Shown: positions 18,619 to 27,635, numbered from the stretch's first letter. The stretch is 64,000 nucleotides of DNA from Pandoraea sp. PE-S2T-3 (GCF_002179965.1 NZ_NGUQ01000007.1:434001-498000); one strand, 5' to 3'. Numbers and translations are program-made. Notes: generated by a model not told the origin, from the letters alone.

Positions 18619-21315
18619 TCACACCGACGCCGGGTCCAGCTTCTCCGGATCGATACCGTACTTGACGATGGCCTCGGCGGCACGCTCACGCGGCAGCTTG
18701 CCTTCGTCGGCCAGCGCGGTGAGTGCCGCAAGCACGATGAAATGCCGATCCACTTCGAAGAACGTCCGCAGTGATTCACGCGTATCGGAGCGGCCGAAAC
18801 CGTCCGTGCCCAATGTCACGAACCGTCGATCCGAGACGAACGGGCGAATCTGATCGCCAATGATCTTCATGTAATCGGTGGCGACCACCAGCGGCCCATC
18901 CCGCTTCGCGAGACACTGCTGCACGTACGGCACACGCGGCATTTGCGATGGGTGCAGCAGATTCCAGCGTTCTACCGCCAGCCCTTCGCGTCGCACTTCG
19001 GTCAGGCTCGTGGCACTCCACACATCGCTCGCCACGCCGAAGTCCTTCGCCAGCAGTTCCCCCGCCGCAATGACTTCTCGCAGAATCGCGCCACTGCCCA
19101 TCAACTGCACGCGAGGCGCATCCGGCGCGGGTGCAGCGCCTTCCTGCAACAGATACAGCCCTTTGAGAATGCCCGCTTCGGCGCCTTCCGGCATGGCCGG
19201 GTGTTGGTAGTTCTCGTTGAGCAACGTGACGTAGTAATAGACGTCTTCGTCGTTCGCATACATCCGGCGCATGCCGTCTTGCAGAATCACGGCCAGCTCG
19301 AACTGGAACGTCGGGTCGTACGACACGCAGTTCGGAATCACGGACGACAGCACGTGACTATGTCCGTCGTCGTGTTGCAACCCTTCGCCCATGAGCGTCG
19401 TGCGCCCGGAGGTTGCGCCCAGCAGGAAGCCGCGCGTGCGCGCATCGCCGGCCGCCCACGCCAGATCGCCGACTCGTTGCAGCCCGAACATCGAATAGAA
19501 GATGTAGAACGGAATCGTTGCAAAGTCGTGCGTGCTGTACGACGTGCCCGCCGCAATCCACGAGGCAATGGCCCCCGATTCGTTGATGCCTTCCTGCAAG
19601 ATCTGACCGTCGCGCGCTTCCTTGTAATAGCTCAACTGACCGGCGTCCTGCGGCGTATAAAGCTGGCCGAGATACGAGTGGATGCCGATCTGACGGAACA
19701 GTCCCTCCATGCCGAAAGTGCGTGACTCATCCGGCACGATGGGAATGACGCGCTTGCCGATCTCCGGGTCTTTTAGCAGCGTGGTCAGCATGCGTACGAA
19801 CGCCATCGTCGTCGACAACTCGCGCTCACCGGAGTCTTTCAACTGCCCACTGAAGGCACTCAACGGCGGGATCGCAAGCGGTGCGCGAAGGCCGAACCGC
19901 GCCGGCAGGTTTCCGCCCTGTGCCGCGAGCCGCGCCGCAAAGTAGCGGCCTTCAGGGCTGTCCGGCGACGGCTTGAGATACGGCATCGCGTCGAGTTGAT
20001 CGTCCGGCACCGGCAAGTCGAAGCGATCGCGAAACGCGCGCACGGCATCGGCGCTCATCTTCTTCAGTTGATGATTGACGTTCTGTCCTTCCCCCGCCTC
20101 GCCCATGCCGAAGCCCTTGACCGTCTTCGCGAGAATCACCGTCGGACGCCCTTCGGTGCGCATCGCTTGCGCGTAGGCCGCGTGGACTTTCAACGCGTCG
20201 TGACCGCCACGGGCCAGTTGCCAGATCTCGTCGTCGCTCAGGTGCGCGACCATCGCCAGCAACTCGGGCGATTTGCCGAAGAAGTGCTCACGCACGTAGG
20301 CACCGTTTTGCGACTTGAACGTCTGATAGTCGCCATCGACGCAGGCCATCATTCGCTCGCGCAGCAGACCGTGCGTGTCGTTTTCGAGCAGGGCATCCCA
20401 GCCGCTGCCCCAGACCACCTTGATGACATTCCATCCCGCCGCGCGGAAGGTGCCTTCCAGTTCCTGAATGACCTTGCTGTTGCCTCGCACGGGTCCATCC
20501 AGCCGTTGCAGATTGCAGTTCACGACAAAGATCAGGTTGTCGAGCCGTTCGCGCCCGCCGAGCGAAATCGCGGCCAGCGACTCTGGCTGATCCATTTCGC
20601 CATCGCCAAGAAACGCCCAGACCTTGCGGCCCTGATGCGGCTTGAGACTTCGGTATTCGAGATAGCGCATGAAGCGCGCCTGATACGCGGCGGTGAGCGG
20701 CCCGAGCCCCATCGACACCGTCGGGAACTGCCAGAAGTCGGGCATCAGGCGAGGGTGCGGATACGACGAAATACCGTCGCGCCCCGCCTCACGCCGGAAA
20801 TCATCGAGCTGCGCCTCGGTAATGCGGCCCTCCAGATACGCGCGGCCGTAGATGCCCGGCGCGGAGTGCCCCTGAATGTAGATCATGTCGCCGTCGAACG
20901 TGTCGGTGCGGCCACGGAAGAAGTGGTTGAAGCCCACGTCATACAGCACCGCCGCCGACTGATACGTCGCAATATGCCCGCCGACGTTCGAGTGCTTGCC
21001 CGCGCGCAACACCATCACCATCGCGTTCCAGCGAATGAAGGCGTTCAGGCGTCGCTCGATGGCGAGATCGCCCGGATAGTCCGGCTGGCGCGACCGGGGA
21101 ATCGTGTTGACGTACGCCGTCGTGACGCGTCCGTGGTAATCGCCATGACGCTCGAAATCCCAATCGGCGAGGCGATCCATCAGGTAGTGCGCACGGGCAC
21201 GGCCCTCGTATTGCGTCACGCCGTCGAGTGCGTCGAGCCACTCGCGCGTCTCCTGCGCGTCGACATCCGTGGGCGAGGAATTTGCGGCGTGCGCCGCCAG
21301 CAGCGGTTGAGTCAT
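18619..21315 (-). CDS. AceE-type 2-oxoacid dehydrogenase E1 component (orphan)
   Basis: Homodimeric thiamine-diphosphate E1 enzyme of 898 residues, close to E. coli AceE length. The TPP motif GDGEMDQPES begins near residue 237 with its asparagine in VVNCN; active-site histidines appear in GGHIATYQS and GFNHFFRG. The E1 C-terminal transketolase fold has SYGTDGFGRSDTR-like wording (LGTDGFGRSDTRESLR). No E2 or E3 gene is nearby, so this is not the main pdh operon. MdeB, an AceE homologue for 2-oxobutyrate, is an alternative identity given the C-S lyase gene about 2 kb away. It starts at ATG 21315 after AAGGAGG and is divergent from marR with operator palindromes between. Confidence 0.88.
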   Translation of the reverse strand: MTQPLLAAHAANSSPTDVDAQETREWLDALDGVTQYEGRARAHYLMDRLADWDFERHGDYHGRVTTAYVNTIPRSRQPDYPGDLAIERRLNAFIRWNAMVMVLRAGKHSNVGGHIATYQSAAVLYDVGFNHFFRGRTDTFDGDMIYIQGHSAPGIYGRAYLEGRITEAQLDDFRREAGRDGISSYPHPRLMPDFWQFPTVSMGLGPLTAAYQARFMRYLEYRSLKPHQGRKVWAFLGDGEMDQPESLAAISLGGRERLDNLIFVVNCNLQRLDGPVRGNSKVIQELEGTFRAAGWNVIKVVWGSGWDALLENDTHGLLRERMMACVDGDYQTFKSQNGAYVREHFFGKSPELLAMVAHLSDDEIWQLARGGHDALKVHAAYAQAMRTEGRPTVILAKTVKGFGMGEAGEGQNVNHQLKKMSADAVRAFRDRFDLPVPDDQLDAMPYLKPSPDSPEGRYFAARLAAQGGNLPARFGLRAPLAIPPLSAFSGQLKDSGERELSTTMAFVRMLTTLLKDPEIGKRVIPIVPDESRTFGMEGLFRQIGIHSYLGQLYTPQDAGQLSYYKEARDGQILQEGINESGAIASWIAAGTSYSTHDFATIPFYIFYSMFGLQRVGDLAWAAGDARTRGFLLGATSGRTTLMGEGLQHDDGHSHVLSSVIPNCVSYDPTFQFELAVILQDGMRRMYANDEDVYYYVTLLNENYQHPAMPEGAEAGILKGLYLLQEGAAPAPDAPRVQLMGSGAILREVIAAGELLAKDFGVASDVWSATSLTEVRREGLAVERWNLLHPSQMPRVPYVQQCLAKRDGPLVVATDYMKIIGDQIRPFVSDRRFVTLGTDGFGRSDTRESLRTFFEVDRHFIVLAALTALADEGKLPRERAAEAIVKYGIDPEKLDPASV

Positions 21316-21333
21316 GACATGCCTCCTTGTGAG

Positions 21334-21345
21334 TTGCAATTGCAA
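21334..21345. promoter_or_regulatory. TTGCAATTGCAA palindrome (probable MarR operator) in the aceE-like/marR intergenic region
   Basis: A perfect 12-bp palindrome in the 101-bp gap between the divergent AceE-like and MarR genes. The same core occurs in the 18-bp palindrome at 21984-22001 before the GST gene, and a degenerate copy (TTGCAACTGCAA) lies at 21377-21388. It would sit just downstream of the aceE-like transcription start. Confidence 0.7.
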
Positions 21346-21359
21346 TCGTCTTGCCGGCC

Positions 21360-21388
21360 ATTCTAGCCATGTACAATTGCAACTGCAA
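21360..21388 (-). promoter_or_regulatory. Sigma-70 promoter of the aceE-like gene overlapped by an operator half-copy
   Basis: On the minus strand TTGCAG (complement of 21383-21388) and TAGAAT (complement of 21360-21365) are 17 bases apart. The -35 hexamer lies inside TTGCAACTGCAA (21377-21388), a degenerate copy of the operator palindrome, a typical arrangement for repression. Confidence 0.6.
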
Positions 21389-21416
21389 CTCACATTCGAA
21401 TTTGACGAGGGCCCTC

Positions 21417-21875
21417 ATGAGTTCAACCGACCCCGATCTGTGGTTTTCCTTCGTGCGCGCGCACCGCACGATGATTCGCGAAATCGAGCGCCGTCTGGCC
21501 AACGCCGGCCTGCCGGCCTATGCGTGGTACGACACGCTCTGGGGATTGGAAAGCGGCCCGGACGGCACCCGCCGCATGCATGAACTGGCCGACGTGCTCG
21601 CGATCGAGCGCTACAACCTCACGCGGCTGATCGACCGGCTGGAGCAGGAGGGGCTGGTGACACGGATGCGCTCGCCGGAAGACGGCCGCGCCGCCTACGC
21701 GACCATCACCGACAAAGGCCGCGCCCTGCGCAAAAAGATGTGGAAGGTCTACCAGTCCACGGTCGCGGAGCTGTTCCTGAGTCAATTCCGCGAGAAAGAC
21801 GTGCGCCCGACGGCCGAAGCCCTTGATCGCGCCAGCGCCGCCGCGTTCGAACTCCTCTCCGACAGCAAACGCTAA
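21417..21875 (+). CDS. MarR family transcriptional regulator
   Basis: Winged-helix regulator of 152 residues. The DNA-binding part reads HELADVLAIERYNLTRLIDRLEQ (given here in pieces: HELADVLAIE, RYNLTRLIDR, LEQEGLVTRM) with the wing RSPEDGRAAYATITDKGRAL. N- and C-terminal helices for dimerisation flank it. The ATG at 21417 follows GACGAGGG. It is divergent from the AceE-like gene and upstream of GST/SMR genes that share its likely operator, so it probably represses all three units and responds to a small phenolic or electrophile-type ligand, as many MarR proteins do. Confidence 0.9.
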   Translation: MSSTDPDLWFSFVRAHRTMIREIERRLANAGLPAYAWYDTLWGLESGPDGTRRMHELADVLAIERYNLTRLIDRLEQEGLVTRMRSPEDGRAAYATITDKGRALRKKMWKVYQSTVAELFLSQFREKDVRPTAEALDRASAAAFELLSDSKR

Positions 21876-21983
21876 GGCCCACAAGCCTCAATCGCCATCT
21901 CTGGACGTTCCTCGCGACCTCCTCGGTCGCCCGATGGGCGTGCGCGCCGATGACTCGCTTGCGGTTCAAAACGAAACCGCATA

Positions 21984-22001
21984 GGATTGCAATTGCAATC
22001 C
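21984..22001. promoter_or_regulatory. 18-bp palindrome upstream of the GST gene (probable MarR operator)
   Basis: GGATTGCAATTGCAATCC is a perfect 18-bp palindrome containing the core found at 21334-21345. It lies 54 bp before the GST start, in a 180-bp gap with no gene. Confidence 0.72.
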
Positions 22002-22055
22002 ATTACACGAAGTCATTCCTGAAGTCATTCGGCGACCGCCCACGAGAGGAACGTC

Positions 22056-22697
22056 ATGGCACTCCCCCTGACGCTGTACACAGCAAATACCCCCAATGGG
22101 CTGAAGGTCAGCCTGTATCTGCATGAAGCCCGGCTTGACTATCGTCAGATCGACGTCGATCTGTCGTCAGGCGAGCAGAAGCGACCCGAGTTCTTGCGGC
22201 TGAATCCGAACGGCAAGATTCCGGTCATCGTCGATCACGAGCATGACCAAACGGTATTCGAGTCGGGAGCGATCCTCACCTATCTCGCGGACAAAACGGG
22301 GATTTTGCAGCCTGCCACTGAGGCCGGGCACCTCGCCGTGCAGCAGTGGCTCCATTTCCAGATCGGTGGCATTGGGCCGATGCTCGGGCAGTTGTGGTGG
22401 TTTTTGCACGGCGCGAAGACAGACAACCGCGAAGCCATCGAGCGCTATCGCAAGGAGTCGCTGCGCCTGCTTGGTGTGGTCGAAGCGCGTCTCGCACAGT
22501 CCGCCTATCTCGCGACCGACGACTATTCAATCGCCGACATTGCCGCGTTTGCGTGGCTGCGCACGTACGAAGAGTTGCACCTCGATATCGCTGCGTTTCC
22601 GCATATGCGGCGCTGGCTCGCGACTATTGCCGAACGGCCGGCTGTACAGACGGCCATCGTCGCGAATCGCGGCGTGCCACTGGCGCAGGAGGAATGA
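22056..22697 (+). CDS. Glutathione S-transferase family protein (YghU/Ure2p-like)
   Basis: Thioredoxin-fold transferase of 213 residues. The N-terminal domain shows LYTANTPNGLKVSLYLHEA and the glutathione-site segment NPNGKIPVIVDHE, then FESGAILTYLADKTG with the conserved Glu-Ser pair. The helical C-terminal half has YSIADIAAFAWLRTYE, the usual N-capping motif. The asparagine-type active loop (TPNG) recalls the Nu-class/YghU group, which reduces disulfides with glutathione. RBS GAGAGGA precedes the ATG. An SMR transporter gene begins 4 bases after the stop. Confidence 0.88.
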   Translation: MALPLTLYTANTPNGLKVSLYLHEARLDYRQIDVDLSSGEQKRPEFLRLNPNGKIPVIVDHEHDQTVFESGAILTYLADKTGILQPATEAGHLAVQQWLHFQIGGIGPMLGQLWWFLHGAKTDNREAIERYRKESLRLLGVVEARLAQSAYLATDDYSIADIAAFAWLRTYEELHLDIAAFPHMRRWLATIAERPAVQTAIVANRGVPLAQEE

Positions 22698-22701
22698 CGC
22701 G

Positions 22702-23025
22702 ATGGCTTGGGGATATTTGCTGCTGGCGGCCGCGCTCGAAATTGCGATGGGCATCGCCCTCAAGCTCAATAGCGGCTGGACCCGCCTCACGCCCAGCGTC
22801 GTCGCACTGGCCGCGGCGCTGGCCAGCATCTATCTGCTGGCACTGGCGTTGAAGACGCTGCCGGTCGGCACGGCGTATGCCATCTGGACAGGCATCGGCA
22901 CGATCGGTCTGGTCGTTATCGGTGTAATGGTCTTCGGCGAAGCGTTGACGTGGTCGCGCGGGGGCTTTCTCGCCCTCGCGATTCTCGGCATTGCGGGGCT
23001 GCGCATGACGGGAGGCGAGGGCTAA
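22702..23025 (+). CDS. Small multidrug resistance (SMR) family transporter, SugE/Gdx-like
   Basis: Proton-coupled efflux protein of 107 residues with four membrane helices, the exact SMR architecture. Helix 1 carries the essential glutamate (LLAAALEIAMGIALK), helix 3 the WTGIGTIGLVVIGVMVFGE block. The AYAIWTGIGTIG wording suits both SugE/Gdx (guanidinium) and EmrE-like pumps. It follows the GST gene in one transcript, so it is probably under the same MarR control; no guanidine riboswitch is visible before it. Confidence 0.88.
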   Translation: MAWGYLLLAAALEIAMGIALKLNSGWTRLTPSVVALAAALASIYLLALALKTLPVGTAYAIWTGIGTIGLVVIGVMVFGEALTWSRGGFLALAILGIAGLRMTGGEG

Positions 23026-23036
23026 GGAAAGCAGCG

Positions 23037-24224
23037 TTACGCTGACATTTGCGCGAATCCGGCGGCGAGATCGTCCATCAGATCCTGCGGGTCTTCCAGA
23101 CCGATGTGCAGCCGCACGATCGGACCGGCCGTCGACCAGTCCTCACAAGTGCGCGTGCCGGCAACATTCGACACCGTCGCCAGACTCTCGAAGCCGCCCC
23201 ACGACGCGCCGATACCGAACAGGGTCAACGAATCGACAAAGCGGTCTGCCTGTGCGGCGGTCGCGTTCGCGAACTCGAACGAGAGCAGCCCGTTGGTGCC
23301 CAGACAATCGCGTTGCCACAGGGCGTGCCCGGGGTGCGATGGGAGGGCCGGGCAGAAGACACGCGCCACGTCGGGCTGGCTCTCCAGCCAGTGCGCGATT
23401 TCCAGCGCGTGGCGCTCGTGCATCTGCAAGCGCGCCGCCAGCGTGCGCGTACCGCGCAATACGAGATAAGCATCGTCCGGGCTCACTGCCACGCCCTGCG
23501 CATCGGCCATCGTCGAAAGCGTCTGCCAGACTTCTTCGGTGGTAGTGACGGTGCCCATCATCACGTCGGAGTGCCCGCTCAGATACTTCGTCGCCGCCAT
23601 CACCGATACGTCCGCACCCAGCATCAGCGGACGATATTGCACGCCCGATCCCCAAGTGTTGTCAGCGACAAGCAGCGCCCCGTGACGGTGAGCAAGGTCG
23701 GCCAGCGCGGGGATGTCGCACATCTCGTAGACGAGCGAACCCGGCGCTTCCACGTACACCAGCTTCGTGCGGGCGGTCATATGCTCGCCGACATCGCTGC
23801 CATCGGCGCGGAAGTAGGTGACGTGCACGCCCCACGGCTTGAGGAAGGTCTCAACGAAATGACGCAGCGGCTGGTACACGCAGTCGGCGATCAACACGTG
23901 ATCGCCGGGGCGCACGTAAGCGAGAAACACCATCGAGATCGCCGCCAGCCCGGTCGGGAAGAGCCGCGTGCGATAGCCGCCTTCGAGCGCGGCCACCACG
24001 TCTTCCAGTGCGAAGCCGGTCGGATTGCCGCGCGCACCGTAGGTGAACATGCGCTCGGTGCTGCGACGGCGGCGGGCATCGTTCAGGTCGTCCATCGAGT
24101 CGAACAACACGGTGGACGCGCGCACCACAGGCGGGTTGACGGCACGGCCGCCGACGACAGGGGTATGCGTGCCGCCCTTCACAAGACGGGTAGCAAGACG
24201 TTGGGGGGGCGTTTGTCGGGACAT
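23037..24224 (-). CDS. metC: PLP-dependent C-S lyase (cystathionine beta-lyase, MetC type)
   Basis: Trans-sulfuration-family PLP enzyme of 395 residues that cleaves cystathionine or a related thioether/cysteine conjugate. The cofactor lysine is K213 in VMAATKYLSGHSD, and the aspartate contact is in LVADNTWGSG. MFTYGARGNPTG and the C-terminal FGIGASWGGFESL support MetC rather than cystathionine gamma-synthase. The start at 24224 is the first ATG adjoining conserved sequence (RLATRLVKGG). It is last in a minus-strand series with rhodanese and dioxygenase genes, suggesting catabolic use of sulfur amino acids; biosynthetic methionine formation remains possible. Confidence 0.85.
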   Translation of the reverse strand: MSRQTPPQRLATRLVKGGTHTPVVGGRAVNPPVVRASTVLFDSMDDLNDARRRRSTERMFTYGARGNPTGFALEDVVAALEGGYRTRLFPTGLAAISMVFLAYVRPGDHVLIADCVYQPLRHFVETFLKPWGVHVTYFRADGSDVGEHMTARTKLVYVEAPGSLVYEMCDIPALADLAHRHGALLVADNTWGSGVQYRPLMLGADVSVMAATKYLSGHSDVMMGTVTTTEEVWQTLSTMADAQGVAVSPDDAYLVLRGTRTLAARLQMHERHALEIAHWLESQPDVARVFCPALPSHPGHALWQRDCLGTNGLLSFEFANATAAQADRFVDSLTLFGIGASWGGFESLATVSNVAGTRTCEDWSTAGPIVRLHIGLEDPQDLMDDLAAGFAQMSA

Positions 24225-24301
24225 GATCAGGGCGTTGGCAATGACCGGCAGGTCGGATTCGTCGCGTGCGCGACCGGGCCGCGCACGCACAGGCACTGCA
24301 A

Positions 24302-25921
24302 TTACTTCGCGGCGTCAGAGGCAGTGATACCACCGATGCCACCAATGCGGAAGGCACCGCGCTCCTGCTCGTCGAGTTGCGCGAGCAGGCCCGTCTCCCA
24401 CGCCAGATACTGACGCGCGGCCGCCTTGTTACCGTCGTGGCGGTCGTGCACGAAGAACAGGTAGTCGATGCACTCGGCATCCACCGGCAGGTCGGGCGTA
24501 CTCATGCCCGGCTGGCCCGCCGCCGTCCACGCCTTGAACCCGCCAGCCAGCAGCGAGAACGTGCGCGAGTCGGCAGGATGGGTGCGACGCCAGTCGGCCA
24601 CGAACAGTTCGGCAACGCCGCGCTCATCGGCCACGAGCACGACATTATGCGCTGCCGGCAACTGCGGCAGGTGCGGACGAATCGCCCATTTCGATCCGGG
24701 AATATGTTCGCGCCGGTAGCTCATGCTGGGACGCACGTCGACCACAGTGACGCTGTCGTCGGCCAACGACGCGGCGAGCGCTGCGGCGTCGATCTCCGGC
24801 AATGTGATGTCGAACGCGGGCGTCGTGGCGGCCAGCGATACGCCGCTTTCGAGTCCATCGCGCAACACACAGGCGTCGTGACCCAGTTGACGCAACCAGC
24901 TCGCGACGATCGGTGCACGTACGCCGTCGTTGTCGAACAGCACCACGCGGGCATGACGCACGCCCACATATTGGTCAGTCGCCTGAATCAACTGGCCGCC
25001 CGGCGTGTGCTGCGCGCCCGGCAACGTGCCGGCGGCAAATTCTTCCGGCGTGCGCACGTCGCACAGGTACAGCGAGCGCGACGCGTCGCCAGCCCACTCG
25101 GCAAACGTCGCTGCATCGATTTCCGGCACGGCGAAGCGCTCGGCCAGCGCGTCGCTGGCTTCCTGCATTTGCGCGACATTCGACGGCGCGACGGCATCCG
25201 GATAACGGCGCGTGCTGCCATGTTCGAGCGGCAGATCTTCGAGATACCAGCCTTGCGTGCCATTCTCGAGCGCCATCACAGGGTTCGGAATGCCGAGATT
25301 GATCAGTGTCTGCGCGCCGATGATGCTGCGGGTACGCCCGGCACAGTTCACCACGATGGGCGTTTGCGGGTTCGGTACCAGTTCGCGAATGCGGTAGCCC
25401 AGTTCACCATTCGGGCAGCAGATCGACGACGGGATCGTCATCTTCAGATACTCGTTGACGGGGCGGCCATCGAGAATCACGACCTCGTCGCCGCGCTCGC
25501 GCATCGCGGCGAGTTCGCGCGCGGTCACGCGCGGCGTGTGATACGCCAATTCCACCAGTTCGCCGAACGTCTTCGACGGCACATTCACACCGGCGAACAG
25601 CGCGTACCCCGCCTGTTGCCAGCCTTGGGTGCCGTTCTCCAGCACATGCACGTTCGTGTAGCCGAGCGCCGCCAGACGCGCGGCTGCCTCCACGGCGACC
25701 GACGCGTCGGTGTCATAGACCACCACGCGCGCATCACGGCGCGGCGCGAGCCGGGGAATATCGAGTTCGAGGCGGCTGTAGGGCAGCGTCACGCCATAGA
25801 ACAGGTGGGCTTCGCCGTACTGGCCGTGCTCGCGCACGTCGAAGACGGCAATCTCGGTGCCGTCGTGCAGCCAGTCCTTGAGCTGGGCGGCCGGCACGAA
25901 TGAAGGAGTGAACGAGGTCAT
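24302..25921 (-). CDS. Four-domain rhodanese-homology protein with one catalytic cysteine
   Basis: Sulfurtransferase-family protein of 539 residues built from four rhodanese-like units (about 10-108, 130-232, 270-365, 378-472). Only unit 2 has a catalytic cysteine, C193 in VNCAGRTRS, with the CxGxxR loop. The equivalent loops of units 1, 3 and 4 are VYDTDAS, LFDNDGV and VADERGV, with Asp in place of Cys. It probably moves sulfane sulfur from a donor thiol to an acceptor; the inactive units may be structural or bind partners. Its neighbours are a C-S lyase and a cysteine-dioxygenase-like cupin. It begins with ATG at 25921 after a 216-bp gap holding two hairpins. Confidence 0.88.
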   Translation of the reverse strand: MTSFTPSFVPAAQLKDWLHDGTEIAVFDVREHGQYGEAHLFYGVTLPYSRLELDIPRLAPRRDARVVVYDTDASVAVEAAARLAALGYTNVHVLENGTQGWQQAGYALFAGVNVPSKTFGELVELAYHTPRVTARELAAMRERGDEVVILDGRPVNEYLKMTIPSSICCPNGELGYRIRELVPNPQTPIVVNCAGRTRSIIGAQTLINLGIPNPVMALENGTQGWYLEDLPLEHGSTRRYPDAVAPSNVAQMQEASDALAERFAVPEIDAATFAEWAGDASRSLYLCDVRTPEEFAAGTLPGAQHTPGGQLIQATDQYVGVRHARVVLFDNDGVRAPIVASWLRQLGHDACVLRDGLESGVSLAATTPAFDITLPEIDAAALAASLADDSVTVVDVRPSMSYRREHIPGSKWAIRPHLPQLPAAHNVVLVADERGVAELFVADWRRTHPADSRTFSLLAGGFKAWTAAGQPGMSTPDLPVDAECIDYLFFVHDRHDGNKAAARQYLAWETGLLAQLDEQERGAFRIGGIGGITASDAAK

Positions 25922-25985
25922 AGCGTAGCGTCAGTTTTCGAAGTTCGTCGCGGCGTTTGCCGAAACGTAGGGATGAGCGAGCCCG

Positions 25986-26036
25986 CACCGCCGGTCAGGG
26001 CGGTGTGATGCGGGGGGCGCGAGATTCGCTCGCGCC
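25986..26036. other. Two tandem hairpins between the dioxygenase and rhodanese genes
   Basis: CACCGCC-GGTCAG-GGCGGTG (25986-26005) and GGCGCGAG-ATTCG-CTCGCGCC (26016-26036) are perfect inverted repeats 10 bases apart. No T-run follows, so they look like mRNA processing or attenuation structures within the transcript rather than a full terminator. Confidence 0.55.
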
Positions 26037-26137
26037 GTCAGGAATTACCGCGGCCGGTGCTGCGTTCCGTGCTTGGCGCTCAGTGCACCACGCAGGCGGC
26101 GGTTTCTATCGGTGAGTTTTTGCGCTTAGCGGCGCGC

Positions 26138-26728
26138 TTATCGACGTGTCTTCACGCCGATGTCCATCACCTGATACGTGCCTTTATCCAGATCGAACGT
26201 GATGCGCTCGGTGAGCGTCTCCAGTGCGCGGCCGTACATGTGCAGGTGGCGAATGGGGGCTTCGCCCTTGATCTCCACGGCGTGGATATCTTCCGAGGCC
26301 AGCGCAATGCCATGCCCCGGATCGACCACGACGGTGTCGCTCACTTCGAGCGTGCCGACGCCGGGCGTCGCGCCGTCATCGGTGCGGCGATACACGTAGT
26401 TGTATTCAGTGCCGTCGACCGCCGCGATGCACGCCCACGTGGTGTGGTTGTGCGGCGTGATCTTCTTGCCGGGGCGCATCACGTTGAGATACAGCGCATA
26501 GGTGCGATCGGCATCTTCGTGAATCAGATAGCGCGCTTGCAGCTCGCCGTCGTTCGGCGGCGGGAAGTCGGCGTCGTTCCACAGCGCGGTGCGTGCGGCG
26601 AGCGACTTGACCTGTTCGAGCACGGCAGCGAGTGCCGGGCGCGTTTCGCCCGCCGGGGCCAGTGCGGCCTTCATTGCGGCGATGGCATCGGCCACGACGG
26701 CCTGGCGTTGTTCAGTTTGCGTGGACAT
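26138..26728 (-). CDS. Cysteine dioxygenase / 3-mercaptopropionate dioxygenase-like cupin
   Basis: Non-haem iron thiol dioxygenase family, 196 residues. Two iron histidines are in [10 protein letters not shown] and the third in IRHLHMYG, the cupin 3-His pattern. [22 protein letters not shown] matches the bacterial CDO family. The enzyme would oxidise cysteine or a related thiol to a sulfinate. The gene lies between rhodanese and ABC importer genes on the same strand, consistent with uptake and oxidation of a thiol amino acid. A GGAGA ribosome site lies about 10 bases before the ATG. Confidence 0.85.
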   Translation of the reverse strand: MSTQTEQRQAVVADAIAAMKAALAPAGETRPALAAVLEQVKSLAARTALWNDADFPPPNDGELQARYLIHEDADRTYALYLNVMRPGKKITPHNHTTWACIAAVDGTEYNYVYRRTDDGATPGVGTLEVSDTVVVDPGHGIALASEDIHAVEIKGEAPIRHLHMYGRALETLTERITFDLDKGTYQVMDIGVKTRR

Positions 26729-26821
26729 GGTGAGGGTGTTCTCCGTGAAGCTTTGTTATGGATGTGCCCGAAAACAGCTGACTAGGGCAATGTCGCGTGT
26801 GTGTTTTATCGTTATGGGGTA

Positions 26822-27595
26822 TCAGGCCGGTACCGCGTCGCGGGGCACGCTCACGAACGGTTGCGGACGCAGCACGTCTTGCAGGAACCGCTGCGCGCGC
26901 GCGTGTTTCGGCTGACTGAAAAACTCAGCCGGCGGCGAGTCTTCGAGCAATTCGCCCTGATCCATGAACCAGACGCGGCTCGAGACATCACGGGCAAAAC
27001 CCATCTCGTGCGTGACGATCATCATCGTCAGACCTTCGTCGGCGAGGGCGCGCATGACTTGCAGCACTTCCTGCACCATCTCCGGATCGAGCGCACTCGT
27101 CGGCTCGTCGAACAACATGAGCGGCGGCTTCATGGCCAACGCGCGCGCAATCGCCACGCGCTGCTGTTGCCCGCCCGAGAGGTTGGCCGGCATCGCATCG
27201 ATCTTGTGCGCGAGACCCACCTTCGCGAGCAGCGCTTCGGCTTGCGCCGTGGCTTCATCGCGCGACATGCCGAGCACCTTCGTCGGGCCGAGAATCAGGT
27301 TCTGCCGCACCGACAGGTTCTGAAACAGGTTGAAGCTCTGGAACACAAAGCCGATGCGCGCACGCAACTGGTTGAGTTTCACGTCGCGCGCCGTCACGTC
27401 CTTGCCTTCGAACAGGATGCGTCCCTGCTGAATCGCTTCGAGCCGGGTAACCGTGCGAATCAGCGTCGACTTGCCCGAGCCCGACGGCCCGCACACGACA
27501 ACGACTTCGCCGCGGTTGATGGTGGCGTCGATACCCTTGAGCACGTGATGCTCACCGTAGTACTTCTGGACATTCTCGAATGCGAGCATGGTCAT
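26822..27595 (-). CDS. Polar amino acid ABC importer, ATP-binding protein
   Basis: GlnQ/GltL-type ATPase of 257 residues. Walker A is [12 protein letters not shown], the Q-loop FVFQSFNLF, signature [15 protein letters not shown], Walker [15 protein letters not shown], and the H-loop [11 protein letters not shown] at 27595 is preceded by AAGGAGA with 8-base spacing; a methionine 12 codons upstream has no such support. It energises the two permeases encoded just upstream (gap 40 bp). The order binding protein, permease, permease, ATPase is the standard for this importer family. Confidence 0.93.
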   Translation of the reverse strand: MTMLAFENVQKYYGEHHVLKGIDATINRGEVVVVCGPSGSGKSTLIRTVTRLEAIQQGRILFEGKDVTARDVKLNQLRARIGFVFQSFNLFQNLSVRQNLILGPTKVLGMSRDEATAQAEALLAKVGLAHKIDAMPANLSGGQQQRVAIARALAMKPPLMLFDEPTSALDPEMVQEVLQVMRALADEGLTMMIVTHEMGFARDVSSRVWFMDQGELLEDSPPAEFFSQPKHARAQRFLQDVLRPQPFVSVPRDAVPA

Positions 27596-27635
27596 GGCCG
27601 CGTTCTCCTTCTGAATACTTGAGTGCTTCACGTGC

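Noticed and set aside
19996-21366. Plus-strand open frame opposite the AceE-like gene
   Set aside because: Antisense shadow of a verified enzyme; no recognisable domain.
22698-22701. Guanidine riboswitch before the SMR gene
   Set aside because: Only four bases separate it from the GST stop; no room for a riboswitch.
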